DNA of 33,588 bases, taken from Mycobacterium sp. (GTDB taxonomy: Bacteria; Actinomycetota; Actinomycetes; RYN-182). Numbering within the stretch: position 1 is the stretch's first letter; each line of letters opens with the position of its first letter. Position numbers and translations under genes: made by a program. Positions 25,185-30,860 of the stretch are shown here, in pieces. The notes under the pieces were generated by a model, which searched no databases, was not told the DNA's origin, and was given only the letters and a program-made list of their open reading frames with translations. Location: the NCBI GenBank assembly GCA_025965515.1, contig JAOPWU010000029.1:1-33588 (forward strand), in the 5' to 3' direction.

Positions 25185-25493
25185 CTACGGCAAATCCTGA
25201 GCGGCGAGGCGCTGAAGGATGCCGACCAGGTGTTGTAGGTCGTGCCAGGTGGAGACGATCTGGTCGGGTCGGAGGATCTCGTCCAGCGTGGCGATGTCGT
25301 CCGAGAGTTGCCCGATCGTGAAATCGGGCTCCTTCGGCGTCTCATAGACCTCATACGTCGCCCGTGGGTTCAGCGCCCAGTAGTGGTCAGCCGAGAGCGA
25401 GATGCTGTCGCCCTGTTCGGCCTGCACAGCCGTGAGCACACGGTCAAGGGCCAGACGCAGCTTGTCCATCGGTACTGACAACGGATCCTTCAT
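25185..25493 (-). CDS. Hypothetical cargo protein of the inverted-repeat element
   Basis: 102 residues from ATG 25493 to TAG. I do not recognise the family. It is acidic and helical, with no membrane segment or signal peptide (MKDPLSVPMDKLRLALDRVL, then SADHYWALNPRATYEVYE, ending WHDLQHLVGILQRLAAQDLP). The composition looks like a soluble domain that could bind a partner. Codon use is less GC-biased than in neighbouring genes, in keeping with acquired DNA. It lies 163 bases downstream of the GPGGG-repeat gene on the same strand, so the two may be co-transcribed. It shows no transposase or resolvase motif (no DDE, HUH or serine-recombinase signature). Confidence 0.7.
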   Translation of the reverse strand: MKDPLSVPMDKLRLALDRVLTAVQAEQGDSISLSADHYWALNPRATYEVYETPKEPDFTIGQLSDDIATLDEILRPDQIVSTWHDLQHLVGILQRLAAQDLP

Positions 25494-25656
25494 GGGCGAC
25501 TTGCTACCAGCAATCGGTCCGGTCGCTGCAGCGCGCCCTCCTACGCGCGAACGTGTCCCTGAATGGGCCGCTCAGAGCGCCAGTCCTACTTGCGTCCCTC
25601 GAGGCGAAGAACCGCCGCGCAGGTGATCGTCACGGCCGCGAGAACGAAAAGGGGTG
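25494..25656. other. 163-base spacer between the two cargo genes
   Basis: No gene is supported. A minus-strand frame ends here with a hydrophobic stretch (PLLTPLFVLAAVTITCAAVL), but it has no start codon of its own and upstream it only shadows the repeat gene. No convincing promoter was seen. Confidence 0.4.
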
Positions 25657-26019
25657 TTAGTAGCGGGACAGTAGGTCGGCGACGCTGTCCATGCCCCGGC
25701 GACGCAGTTCTCTGATCAAGACGTCTCTTGGTGGCTGGTTGCTCCGGTACGTGTTCTTGCCAGAGCTCGTCGACAGTCCGCCCCCGGGCCCGGTGGAAAG
25801 GCCACCGCCGGGTCCGGTCGACAGTCCGCCCCCAGGCCCGGTGGAAAGGCCACCGCCGGGACCGGTCGACATGCCACCGCCAGGCCCGGTCGACATGCCA
25901 CCGCCAGGCCCGGTCGACGCCCCACCGCCGGGACCGGTGGAAAGGCCACCGCCGGGACCGGTGGAGAGGCCACCGCCTGGGCCAGTCGAACGATTGCGTG
26001 GCCACCCCTTGCTCTGCAT
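25657..26019 (-). CDS. GPGGG tandem-repeat protein
   Basis: 120 residues from ATG 26019. It begins MQSKGWPRNR, followed by nine copies of the eight-residue unit STGPGGG(L/M/A) (residues 11-82), then a charged tail NTYRSNQPPRDVLIRELRRRGMDSVADLLSRY. The repeats are Gly/Pro-rich and probably extended or disordered; the tail looks like an amphipathic helix. I recall similar GPGGG-repeat small proteins with a RELxRRG tail in other actinomycetes, with no known function. The DNA repeat is 24 bases long, so copy number may vary between strains. It lies inside the inverted-repeat element. No signal peptide is seen. Confidence 0.8.
   Translation of the reverse strand: MQSKGWPRNRSTGPGGGLSTGPGGGLSTGPGGGASTGPGGGMSTGPGGGMSTGPGGGLSTGPGGGLSTGPGGGLSTGPGGGLSTSSGKNTYRSNQPPRDVLIRELRRRGMDSVADLLSRY
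25774..25989 (-). repeat. 24-bp tandem repeat, nine copies, inside the GPGGG gene
   Basis: Nine consecutive 24-base units encode STGPGGGx. On the plus strand they read as GGACCGGTGGAAAGGCCACC-like units with GTCGAC or GTGGAA variants. The period is a multiple of three without stop codons in several frames, which explains the clutter of overlapping track ORFs here. Confidence 0.9.
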
Positions 26020-26078
26020 GGCCGCAGGCTATTGCCGGGGACCGACAGTTTCGGCGTAACGGTTGGGAAAGTCGCGCT

Positions 26079-26089
26079 AGGGCGCCCTG
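26079..26089 (+). repeat. Third copy of the AGGGCGCCCTG end motif, internal
   Basis: AGGGCGCCCTG, identical to the two outer copies at 25079-25089 and 26202-26212. It precedes the inner inverted-repeat arm CCCTGAAGGGCCGCTTAGGG and could mark an older or nested end, or a transposase-binding site. Confidence 0.6.
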
Positions 26090-26165
26090 AAGGGCCGCTT
26101 AGGGCGAGTTTCGCGGGCTCCCGGGCCAGACGTCCTGGCCGCATCTCGGGCGGTCGCATCCGCGG

Positions 26166-26211
26166 AGTTAGCCCGATCTGTCACCCTCATTTGCCGTACT
26201 CAGGGCGCCCT
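26166..26211 (-). repeat. Right terminal inverted repeat
   Basis: Read on the minus strand from 26211 it begins AGGGCGCCCTGAGTACGGCA and ends ATCGGGCTAACT, matching the left end. Confidence 0.85.
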
Positions 26212-26228
26212 GCGGGGGGCGGCGGGAA

Positions 26229-27914
26229 CTAGCGGCGTGCCCGGGGCCGGCGGGGGGACCGGGGCGTGGGAACGGCAGGGTTCAGCGGCGGGGCGAGGAC
26301 GGCACGGCCGTCGCAGGCCTTCTTGGCGAGGTACATCGCCGCGTCGGCGGCGGCGATGAGCTGCGGCGCCGTCGCGACCAGCGGAGGGGTCCACGCGACC
26401 CCGAGGCTGGCTGCGATGCCGGTGGCACCGGCCAGCCCTGCGGCCCGCGCGAGGGCGTCCGCGAAGCGTTGCGCCACCCTGCGGGCGGCCTCGGCCGAGT
26501 GGACGTCCAGGCACGCGACCAGGTACTCGTCGCCACCCAGTCGGCCGACGGCGTCACGGTCGCGGCAGCTGGCGCGCAGCACGTCGGCGACGCGGCAGAG
26601 GAGCTCGTCGCCGGCCTGGTGGCCGAGCGTGTCGTTGATCTGCTTGAAGCCGTCGAGGTCGATGAACACCGCGGCCACGCCTCGGCCGGCCCGGCCGAGG
26701 GCGCCCTCGAGCGTCTCCAGCACCGCCGCCCGGTTGAACGAGCCCGTGAGCGGGTCGATGCGGGCGCGCTCCTGCAGCTGACGCCGCAGCTCGAGGCTGT
26801 CGGTCACGTCGTTGAAGCAGGCGACCGCGCCGGTCGTGACGGAGCCCTCGTCCAGGCGCCGCACCACGACGGACAGGTGGGTGACCTTCTCGGGGCAGGG
26901 CAGTGCCGCCTCGGTCTCGCCGCCGGCGGCGCCGTCGAGCACGCTGGTGAAGCAGCTGCGCACCCGGGCCGCGTCGTCGGCAGGGAGCCCGGCGACCACG
27001 CTGTCGATGCTGTCGAGTTCCGGGCCGAACAGCGTGAGCGCCTGGCTGTTCGCGTAGACCACCCGCCCGTCGGCCGCGGTCTGCACGACGCCGACGGGGA
27101 GGGACTCGGCGAGCCGGTCGAGCAGCTGCTCGCGGGCACGGAGCGCCTCGTGGGCGGCCATCTCTTCGCTGATGTCGACCATTTCGCAGAGCACGTGGCC
27201 GCGCTCCTCCAGCAGGTTGTGGTTCGTCAGCTCGAACCAGGCCCAGCTGCCGTCCTTGCAGGCGTGCCGGAGCCGGACGCGCCGGCCCAGCCCGGGCGCT
27301 GCGAGCATCTCGACCCAGCTGGCGACCGCGAGTTCCTGGTCGTCGGGGTGCACGAAGTCGCTGGAGCGGTGTCCGATGAGTTCGTCGGGGGACCAGCCGA
27401 GCAGTTGCGAGAGGGCCTCGTCGACTTCCGTGATGACCGCGATCTGGTCCTTGACCACGCGGGCGAGGCGCGGCCGCGCCGGCGCGCCGGCGGCGGCCTG
27501 CTCGCGGTCGGAGGTCTGGTCCGTGGTCGGGACCGAGACGGCGAGGAAGCAGCCGCAGGACGGCCGCGCGTCCATCATGTGGAGGATCCAAGCGCCGCCG
27601 GCGGGGTCCTCGACGAGGTGCACGACCACCGAGGCGGCGCCGGTGCGGGTGGTCGCGTCCCACGCCTCGATGACGGCGGCCCGGTCCGCCGGGGCGACGC
27701 TGTCGAGGGCGGTTTTGCCGACGAGGATCCGGCGCTGCGGGTTCGGGACACCTGTGAGCTCCGCGAGCTTCTCCGGAAGCGGCAGGAGGAAGCCGACGTC
27801 CGAGATCGCCGAGACCCGGGCCTGCGGGTCGGCCAGCAACGTCCGGAGCGCGGTCCAGAGCGTGTCGTGCTCGCGCTCGTCGGCCGTCTCGACTGTGGCG
27901 CTGTCCGGATGCAT
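26229..27914 (-). CDS. PAS-GGDEF diguanylate cyclase
   Basis: 561 residues. The ATG is preceded by a perfect AAAGGAGGT. An N-terminal PAS-like region (about 20-125, FLLPLPEKLAELTGVP) is followed by a second PAS (about 150-255) with PDELIGHRSSDFVHPDD and a PAC-type segment RLRHACKDGSWAWFELTNHNL. A third PAS follows (about 265-380, LPVGVVQTAADGRVVYANSQALTLFG). The GGDEF domain has DPLTGSFNRAAV, DLDGFKQINDTLGHQAGDE and GGDEY (460-464). The product-inhibition site RDRD (R451-D454) lies five residues before it. It is therefore a soluble, feedback-inhibited c-di-GMP synthase with sensory input. CGCF near residue 120 may bind a metal or be redox active, which is speculative. It converges on the GGDEF-EAL gene. 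Confidence 0.94.
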   Translation of the reverse strand: MHPDSATVETADEREHDTLWTALRTLLADPQARVSAISDVGFLLPLPEKLAELTGVPNPQRRILVGKTALDSVAPADRAAVIEAWDATTRTGAASVVVHLVEDPAGGAWILHMMDARPSCGCFLAVSVPTTDQTSDREQAAAGAPARPRLARVVKDQIAVITEVDEALSQLLGWSPDELIGHRSSDFVHPDDQELAVASWVEMLAAPGLGRRVRLRHACKDGSWAWFELTNHNLLEERGHVLCEMVDISEEMAAHEALRAREQLLDRLAESLPVGVVQTAADGRVVYANSQALTLFGPELDSIDSVVAGLPADDAARVRSCFTSVLDGAAGGETEAALPCPEKVTHLSVVVRRLDEGSVTTGAVACFNDVTDSLELRRQLQERARIDPLTGSFNRAAVLETLEGALGRAGRGVAAVFIDLDGFKQINDTLGHQAGDELLCRVADVLRASCRDRDAVGRLGGDEYLVACLDVHSAEAARRVAQRFADALARAAGLAGATGIAASLGVAWTPPLVATAPQLIAAADAAMYLAKKACDGRAVLAPPLNPAVPTPRSPRRPRARR

Positions 27915-28028
27915 CGGGGGACCTCCTTTGTCCCGGAGGTCTCGTCAGCAGAGAGGGGAATCTTGAGGTAGGTCTGGCCGGACGGCCGATCCCAGCTGGG
28001 AGATTGCTGCGCATCCGGGCGGCCCGCT

Positions 28029-28082
28029 CCTGTCGCCGCCGGCCGGGGCCGACAGGGGAGCAGACGCCCGCGTCCGCGGGCG
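28029..28082 (+). promoter_or_regulatory. Two stem-loops in the 5' leader of the small coiled-coil gene
   Basis: CCTGTC (28029-28034) pairs with GACAGG (28051-28056), and CGCCCGCG (28065-28072) pairs with CGCGGGCG (28075-28082). A 12-base palindrome TCCCAGCTGGGA lies further upstream at 27990-28001. Downstream, GGGAG can pair with CTCC just before the start codon, masking the ribosome-binding site. It may be a structured leader; no known riboswitch motif was recognised. Confidence 0.4.
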
Positions 28083-28108
28083 CCCCCTGCAAGGTTGGGA
28101 GACCCTCC

Positions 28109-28324
28109 ATGCCCGTCAGCGCCACCTCCGCACCGAGCCCAGCGACGAGCGCCGCGCTCGCCCAGGCACAGAAGCAGCTGATCACCGATACGCAGAAGCT
28201 CGCCAACGACGCCGCGAAGAAGGCCAGCCAGGCCCAGCTCGCCGCGGACCAGGCGGCCATCCTGCGGGACCAGCTCGCGGCCCAGTCCGCCCAGAAGACG
28301 GCCCCGGCCGCGACCTACCTGTAA
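28109..28324 (+). CDS. Small Ala/Gln-rich coiled-coil protein
   Basis: 71 residues from ATG 28109; the track start at 28004 is too early. After a short Ser/Pro/Ala start the protein is one long helix (AALAQAQKQLITDTQKLANDAAKKASQAQLAADQAAILRDQLAAQ). It has heptad-like hydrophobic spacing and alternating Lys/Gln/Asp, so a coiled coil or helical bundle is likely. No membrane segment or signal peptide is seen. The function is unknown. It is divergent from the PAS-GGDEF gene, sharing a 194-base promoter region. Its reality rests on the clean composition and a plausible GGGAGA ribosome-binding site. Confidence 0.6.
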   Translation: MPVSATSAPSPATSAALAQAQKQLITDTQKLANDAAKKASQAQLAADQAAILRDQLAAQSAQKTAPAATYL

Positions 28325-28644
28325 CACCGCTCCAGGCCCCCGCGGCTGTCGAGCGTCAGTCGGATCCGCCGGCTGGCGGCTGCGGGGCACTCCGGCCGGC
28401 CGTACCGGCCCACGTCCGCCCGCCGGAGCAGCCGGACGGCCCGCCCCCGGCGGCGATCCCCCGCTCGTGTCGACCCCGAGCGCACCATCCCGCACCGTCA
28501 GCGGCCGTACGACGAGCGCCTGCCGTCGAGCGCCGGCCCGGCGCCGCACTTCTTCCGTCCCCGTGGCCATCCCGGGCGTCCTCAGCAGGTGCAGGCGAGG
28601 CGATCCCCGCGTCTCCCTGAGGTGATCCACGCCACAGGTGACCC
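28325..28644. other. Intergenic region before the fructose operon
   Basis: No gene is supported on either strand. The minus-strand track ORF 28356-29129 mostly shadows the DeoR gene and has no family motif in its unique part. GC-rich short repeats such as CCGGCCGGCCGTACCGGCC are present. No clear terminator for the coiled-coil gene was found. Confidence 0.5.
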
Positions 28645-28688
28645 TTGACACCGGGCACAACCGGGCAGCAACATGCATGAACGGGCAT
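28645..28688 (+). promoter_or_regulatory. Promoter and candidate FruR operator of the fru operon
   Basis: TTGACA at 28645-28650 is a perfect -35 box, with CAACAT 18 bases later as a plausible -10. Inside and just after this spacer the hexamer CGGGCA occurs at 28652, 28662 and 28682, an exact 10-base phase with one degenerate unit (28672). DeoR-family repressors often bind such phased repeats, so autoregulation is likely but inferred. Confidence 0.6.
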
Positions 28689-28712
28689 CGCAACGGAAGG
28701 GATCCCACACTC

Positions 28713-29474
28713 ATGTACGCCGAGGAGCGGCAGGGCGAGATCGCCCGGCAGGCGCGTGAGCACGGCCGAGTGGACGTCGCCGAGCTGGCCCTCGTCTTCT
28801 CCGTGAGCCTGGAGACGGTCCGCCGGGACCTCACCGCACTCGAGCGGGTCGGGGTGCTGCGTCGGGTCCACGGCGGTGCGGTGCCGGCCGAGCGGTTGCG
28901 GCTGGAGCCCGCGCTGGCCGTCCGGGCCGCCGAGCGGATCGCCGAGAAGCGGCGCATCGCCCAGGCCGCGCTCGCGGAGCTGGAGGGAGCGTCCACCATC
29001 CTGCTGGACGGGGGCAGCACCACCGCGCAGCTGGCCGAGCTGCTGCCCGTCGGCCGCGAGCTGACCGTTGTCACGAACGCGTTGCCGGTCGCCCTGGCCC
29101 TCGGGACCCGCGCCGACCTCACCGTCCACCTGCTCGGCGGCCGCGTCCGCCCGCGCACGCTCGCCACCGTCGACCAGGCCTGCGTCGACGCGCTCAGCGA
29201 CCTCTGCGTGGACGTGGCCTTCCTCGGCGCCAACGGGATCTCGGTCGCCCGCGGCTTCACCACCGCGGACCCCGCCGAAGCGGCGGTGAAGCGGGCCATG
29301 GTCGCCGCCGCCCGCCGGGTGGTCGTGCTCGCCGACGCCACGAAGGTAGGGGACGACCAGTTCGCCCGCTTCGCGCGGCTGGAGGACGTCGAGACCCTCG
29401 TGACGGACAACGCCCTGGACCCCCGCGACGCGGACGCCCTCGAGGCGGCGGGCCCCCGGGTCGTGATCGCATGA
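28713..29474 (+). CDS. fruR: DeoR-family transcriptional regulator of the fructose operon
   Basis: 253 residues from ATG 28713 (GGAAGGGA upstream); the track start at 28638 would lie inside the promoter. The N-terminal helix-turn-helix is typical of the family: MYAEERQGEIARQAREHGRVDVAELA, then SLETVRRDLTALERVGVLRRVHGGAV. The C-terminal sensor domain (about 75-250) is of the ISOCOT fold, with ILLDGGSTTAQLAELLP, TNALPVALAL, LLGGRVRPRTLATV, FLGANGISVARGFTT and LADATKVGDDQFARF. Such proteins respond to phosphosugars. Here fructose-1-phosphate is the likely effector because the gene overlaps fruK (ATGA) and leads the PTS operon. Probably an autorepressor. Confidence 0.92.
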   Translation: MYAEERQGEIARQAREHGRVDVAELALVFSVSLETVRRDLTALERVGVLRRVHGGAVPAERLRLEPALAVRAAERIAEKRRIAQAALAELEGASTILLDGGSTTAQLAELLPVGRELTVVTNALPVALALGTRADLTVHLLGGRVRPRTLATVDQACVDALSDLCVDVAFLGANGISVARGFTTADPAEAAVKRAMVAAARRVVVLADATKVGDDQFARFARLEDVETLVTDNALDPRDADALEAAGPRVVIA

Positions 29475-30403
29475 TCGTCACCCTCACGGCCAACCCGTCC
29501 GTGGACCGCACGGTCGAGGTCGACGCCCTGGTGCGCGGCGCCGTCCTGCGCGCGACGGGCCAGCGGGTGGACCCGGGCGGCAAGGGGGTCAACGTCTCGC
29601 GGGCCCTCGCCGCCCACGGCGTGCCGACCTGCGCGGTCCTGCCCACCGGCGGCACCGAGGGCCTCCAGCTCGCGCAGCTGCTGGAAGCGGCGGGGGTGGC
29701 CGTTCGCCCCGTCCCCGTCCTCGGCGCCGTCCGCGCCAACGTCAGCATCGTGGAGCCCGACGGCACCGTCACCAAGGTCAACGAGCCGGGGCCCGACCTG
29801 GACGCCGCCGAGGTGGCAGCGCTCGTGGCCACCACGGTGGCGGCGGCCGAGGGCAGCTCCTGGGTGGTCCTGTCCGGCAGCCTGCCGCCGGGCTGCCCCG
29901 ACGACCTCTACGCCACACTGCTGGCCCGGCTGCCCGGGCCGACGGTGCTCGACAGCAGCGGCGCGCCCTTCGAGCGCGCACTGTCCGCCGGGCCGGCGTT
30001 GGTGAAGCCCAACCGCGAGGAACTCGCCGAGGTCTCGGGCCTGCCGGTCCGGACCGTGGGCCAGGCGGTGACCGCCGCCCGCACGCTGCTGGAACGGGGG
30101 GCCGGTGCGGTCCTGGCCAGCCTCGGGGCCGACGGCGCGGTGCTGCTCGACGCCACGGGCGCCTGGTACGGCGAGGCCCCGGTGGACGCGCCCGTCTCCT
30201 CCGTGGGGGCCGGCGATGCCACCCTCGCGGGCTTCCTCGTCGGTGGCGGCCGAGGCCCCGACGCGCTCCGCACCGCCCTCGCCTTCGGCGCCGCCGCCGT
30301 CAAGCTGCCCGGCAGCCGGATGCCCGGACCCCGGGACATCGATCCCTGCGCCGTCGTCATCACCGACGCGGTGCCGACCGACCGCGACCTCAAAGGGGAG
30401 TGA
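29471..30403 (+). CDS. fruK: 1-phosphofructokinase
   Basis: 310 residues, a normal length, starting in the fruR stop (ATGA). The PfkB/ribokinase fold is clear: MIVTLTANPSVDRTVEVD at the start, the N-terminal signature DPGGKGVNVSRALAAHG near residues 35-51, KPNREEL, and the C-terminal signature SSVGAGDATLAGFLVGG containing the catalytic Asp. It phosphorylates fructose-1-phosphate, the product of fructose PTS uptake, to fructose-1,6-bisphosphate with ATP. The PTS genes follow at once, which makes 1-phosphofructokinase much more likely than tagatose-6-phosphate kinase. Confidence 0.95.
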   Translation: MIVTLTANPSVDRTVEVDALVRGAVLRATGQRVDPGGKGVNVSRALAAHGVPTCAVLPTGGTEGLQLAQLLEAAGVAVRPVPVLGAVRANVSIVEPDGTVTKVNEPGPDLDAAEVAALVATTVAAAEGSSWVVLSGSLPPGCPDDLYATLLARLPGPTVLDSSGAPFERALSAGPALVKPNREELAEVSGLPVRTVGQAVTAARTLLERGAGAVLASLGADGAVLLDATGAWYGEAPVDAPVSSVGAGDATLAGFLVGGGRGPDALRTALAFGAAAVKLPGSRMPGPRDIDPCAVVITDAVPTDRDLKGE

Positions 30404-30407
30404 CCTG

Positions 30408-30860
30408 GTGCCCGACCTCATCACGAAGGAACTCGTGGACCTCGACCTGGAGGCACCCGACCGCGCCGCAGCCGCGCGCAGCCTCGCGACCCGCCTCGTC
30501 GAGGCCGGCCGGGTCACCGACCTGGAGGGCTTCCTCGCGGACGTCGCCGCGCGGGAGCTGCAGATGCCGACCGGCCTCGAGGGGGGCATCGGCATCCCGC
30601 ACTGCCGGTCCGACTACGTCACGGAGCCGACGCTGGCCTTCGGCCGCAGCACCGGCGGCATCGACTTCGGTGCCGAGGACGGCCCCGCGCACCTGATCTT
30701 CCTCATCGCGGCGCCTACCGGCGGCGGGTCGGAGCACATGACGATCCTCGCCAAGCTGGCCCGCACCCTCGTCCGGCCGGCCTTCACGACCGCCCTGCGC
30801 GACGCCGGCGACCCGGCCGTGGTCGCCTCGCTCATCACCACGGAGGTGTTCGGCCAGTGA
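30408..30860 (+). CDS. PTS fructose-specific EIIA component
   Basis: 150 residues from GTG 30408, with AAAGGGGAG upstream. The track ORF from 30105 is overextended into fruK. The PTS_EIIA type-2 domain is complete, with the phosphorylated His65 in GIGIPHCRSDYV, FGRSTGGIDFG, and HLIFLIAAPTGGGSEHMTILAKLARTL. It accepts phosphate from HPr and passes it to Cys9 of the EIIB domain encoded next door. It is a separate protein here rather than fused to EIIBC. Four bases separate it from fruK, and its stop overlaps the next GTG. Confidence 0.94.
   Translation: MPDLITKELVDLDLEAPDRAAAARSLATRLVEAGRVTDLEGFLADVAARELQMPTGLEGGIGIPHCRSDYVTEPTLAFGRSTGGIDFGAEDGPAHLIFLIAAPTGGGSEHMTILAKLARTLVRPAFTTALRDAGDPAVVASLITTEVFGQ

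Larger units (their letters stand above)
25079..26211. mobile_element. Transposase-less element with long imperfect terminal inverted repeats (mobile insertion cassette)
   Basis: The ends at 25079-25125 and 26166-26211 are inverted copies matching at about 41 of 47 positions. The similarity resumes further in (25142-25161 against 26085-26104). Between them are two minus-strand genes and no transposase. The interior has visibly lower GC than the flanks. The element sits exactly between two convergent c-di-GMP genes: its left end overlaps the last base of the GGDEF-EAL stop codon, and its right end is 17 bases from the PAS-GGDEF stop. AGGGCGCCCTG stands at both outer edges, either as part of the repeats or as a palindromic target duplication. 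I do not recognise the element; a transposase would have to act from elsewhere. Confidence 0.75.

Noticed and set aside
25774-25989. CRISPR-like array of short repeats
   Set aside because: Units are contiguous 24-bp tandem copies without unique spacers, and they encode a regular peptide repeat.
25586-26005. Minus-strand ORF ending in a hydrophobic, membrane-like tail
   Set aside because: Upstream it is only a frame-shadow of the repeat gene, and no start codon precedes the hydrophobic part. A programmed frameshift is possible but unsupported.
25691-26059. Plus-strand ORF with PPPGPVE/PPPGPVD repeats
   Set aside because: It is the complement of the 24-bp repeat array. The minus-strand frame has a coherent non-repeat N- and C-terminus, so it is taken as the real gene.
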